Assembly: GCA_003868215.1 (NCBI GenBank)
Contig: QWDQ01000021.1
Span: 248,001-312,000, forward strand
Reading direction: 5' to 3'
From: Pseudophaeomoniella oleicola
Taxonomy: Eukaryota; Ascomycota; Eurotiomycetes; Phaeomoniellales; Phaeomoniellaceae
DNA: 64,000 nucleotides
Shown piece after piece: positions 62,682 through 64,000 of the stretch. Below the pieces are notes generated by a model that saw only the letters and a program-made list of their open reading frames with translations, was not told where the DNA came from and searched no databases. Within the stretch, counting starts at the first letter, position 1. Every line of letters starts with the position of its first letter. The position numbers were made by a program, and so were the translations under genes.

Positions 62682-63811
62682 ATGCCTCCATTTACCCCAA
62701 GAGGTGGTCGTGGCGGCGGTGGTCGCGGTGGTGATCGCGGTGGCCGTGGTGGTTTTGCTCCCAGAGGTGGACGAGGTGGAGGCTTTGGTGGTGGTCGAGG
62801 AGCACCTCGAGGTTCGTACTTGATGACATTGGGCCTCTGGCACATGGTTCAGCATAACTGACTGGATTGCAGGCGGAGGTAGAGGAGCCCCTCGAGGTGG
62901 TCGTGGTGCCCCCCGCGGTGGAGCTGGACGAGGAGGTGCCAGAGGCGGAGCGAGAGGTGGTGCTAAAGTCGTCATTGTATGAAGCCGAAGTGGCATGGCT
63001 CTTCGGAATAGATTCTGACAAGCCTCTAGGAACCTCACAGACATGCGGGTATTTTTGTCGCACGAGGTGGAAAGGAGGATCTGCTTGTCACCAAGAACTT
63101 GACACCAGGCGAATCTGTTTACGGAGAGAAGCGTATTTCAGTCGATGCACCTGCGACTCCTGGCCTCAACGGCGATGCTACCCCAGTTCCCAACACCAAA
63201 ATCGAATACAGAGTCTGGAATCCTTTCAGATCCAAGCTTGCAGCTGGTGTCCTTGGTGGTCTCGATGAAATCTACATTCGACCGGGTGCAAAGGTCCTCT
63301 ATCTTGGTGCAGCCAGCGGTACATCCGTCAGTCACGTCGCGGACATCGTTGGACCTACGGGAACAGTGTATGCCGTCGAGTTCTCCCATCGTTCCGGCAG
63401 AGATCTGGTCACTATGGCTACTCACCGTACCAATGTCATCCCAATTGTCGAAGATGCCAGACACCCGCTTAGGTACAGAATGTTGGTTGGAATGGTTGAT
63501 GTTGTCTTCGCCGATGTCGCACAACCTGACCAAGCTCGTATTGTGGGAATAAACGCTCATTTGTTCTTGAAATCTGGTGGCGGTGTTCTCGTGTCCATCA
63601 AGGCCAACTGTATCGATTCTACAGCCAAGCCCGAGGTCGTTTTTGCACGTGAAGTCCAGAAGATGAGAGAAGAGAGAATCAAGCCAAAAGAACAATTGAC
63701 ATTGGGTACGTACCTGATCCTTTGTGAACTATTCAGCCCACTAACCTTGCTACAGAGCCTTTCGAAAGGGATCACTGCATCGTCGCCGGTATCTACCAAC
63801 GCTCTGCCTGA
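62682..63811 (+). CDS. NOP1: Fibrillarin (rRNA 2'-O-methyltransferase)
   Basis: Four exons (62682-62811, 62873-62976, 63030-63705, 63756-63811) with introns of 61, 53 and 50 nt encode 321 aa. Residues 1-75 are a GAR domain (RGG and GGRGAPRG repeats), split by intron 1, which has the unusual donor GTTCGT. Joins restore [27 protein letters not shown] and [15 protein letters not shown], both highly conserved. The methyltransferase core carries the SAM site [28 protein letters not shown] and [13 protein letters not shown], and ends GIYQRSA. Fibrillarin is the catalytic subunit of box C/D snoRNPs in the nucleolus; it 2'-O-methylates rRNA guided by snoRNAs. No box C/D snoRNA was identified in its introns by eye. 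Confidence 0.97.
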
Positions 63812-64000
63812 TTTTTACGATTTCCGTGTCTTCCTTCTTTTCGGCGTTTCCTGGGGGAAAATGAATTTTTATCTTTCTGTACTATCGGCTCTGGCCATGC
63901 GGCGCATCGAGGATATCCATTATGTTTAGATGCAAATGAAAAATGTTTTCCATCCGAAACTTGATATCCATCTCTTTTTCTTCCTGTGAACTTTTCATTT

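Noticed and set aside
1-64000. Transposons, viral elements, tRNA genes and CRISPR arrays
   Set aside because: I looked for transposase or reverse-transcriptase text, long terminal repeats, tRNA T-loop signatures and spaced repeats. Nothing passed a by-eye test. A tRNAscan and repeat search would be decisive.

Overview
The window looks like chromosomal DNA of a filamentous ascomycete (Pezizomycotina). The evidence is gene dense, mostly monocistronic layout; introns of about 45-70 nt with GT..AG ends; a full Pbs2-type MAPKK, a Ppo-type fatty-acid oxygenase, an A-T-R-R NRPS-like enzyme, and several secreted CAZymes. I cannot fix the class or genus from sequence alone. I found 23 supported protein-coding genes and no convincing tRNA, rRNA, transposon, LTR element or CRISPR array. 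Both edges are probably arbitrary cuts: the last gene (fibrillarin) ends 189 nt before the window end, and the first begins at base 58.

Layout. 0-8 kb: an F-box/zinc-cluster protein, a eukaryotic LanC-like protein, an unrecognised basic protein with a His tail, and the U5 snRNP protein Dim1/Dib1. 8-13 kb: a pectin-attack pair, exo-polygalacturonase (GH28) then an alpha-L-rhamnosidase-type GH78 enzyme, both secreted and on the + strand. 14-20 kb: choline kinase and the HOG-pathway MAPKK Pbs2, both on the - strand. 21-28 kb: a PhzF-fold protein, a secreted CAP/PR-1 protein and a family-16 methyltransferase. 28.8-32.7 kb: a 1279-residue A-T-R-SDR reductase matching the glycine betaine reductase (ATRR) architecture, behind a promoter crowded with CCAAT boxes. 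33-39 kb: a UCH37-type deubiquitinase, a MetX-like alpha/beta hydrolase and a GH16-WSC wall protein with a GPI-like tail. 40-44 kb: a 1180-residue Ppo oxygenase (heme dioxygenase plus P450). 45-58 kb: glutathionyl-hydroquinone-reductase-like GST, Vps28 (ESCRT-I), Noc2, a Vps3/TGFBRAP1-like CORVET subunit and the golgin Coy1/CASP. 58-64 kb: a secreted DUF3455 protein, a 3.1 kb stretch with no recognisable gene, and fibrillarin.

How genes work together. The GH28 and GH78 enzymes would act on the backbone and rhamnose-bearing parts of pectin. ATRR (glycine betaine to choline) and choline kinase (choline to phosphocholine) catalyse consecutive steps of choline supply, although 11.5 kb and several genes separate them. 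The 47-58 kb block is rich in membrane-traffic genes. Most of the rest is housekeeping, so I do not see a classical secondary-metabolite cluster.

The most unusual signals outside the genes are: a 10-bp palindrome TACCTAGGTA present at least six times, only between genes; long C-runs (24 and 25 nt) on the sense strand just after two stop codons; and the CCAAT-box cluster before ATRR. Among the proteins, the Ppo enzyme carries a Thr where the P450 half of characterised diol synthases has an Asn. Exon boundaries given here are read by eye from splice signals and family conservation, not from transcripts.
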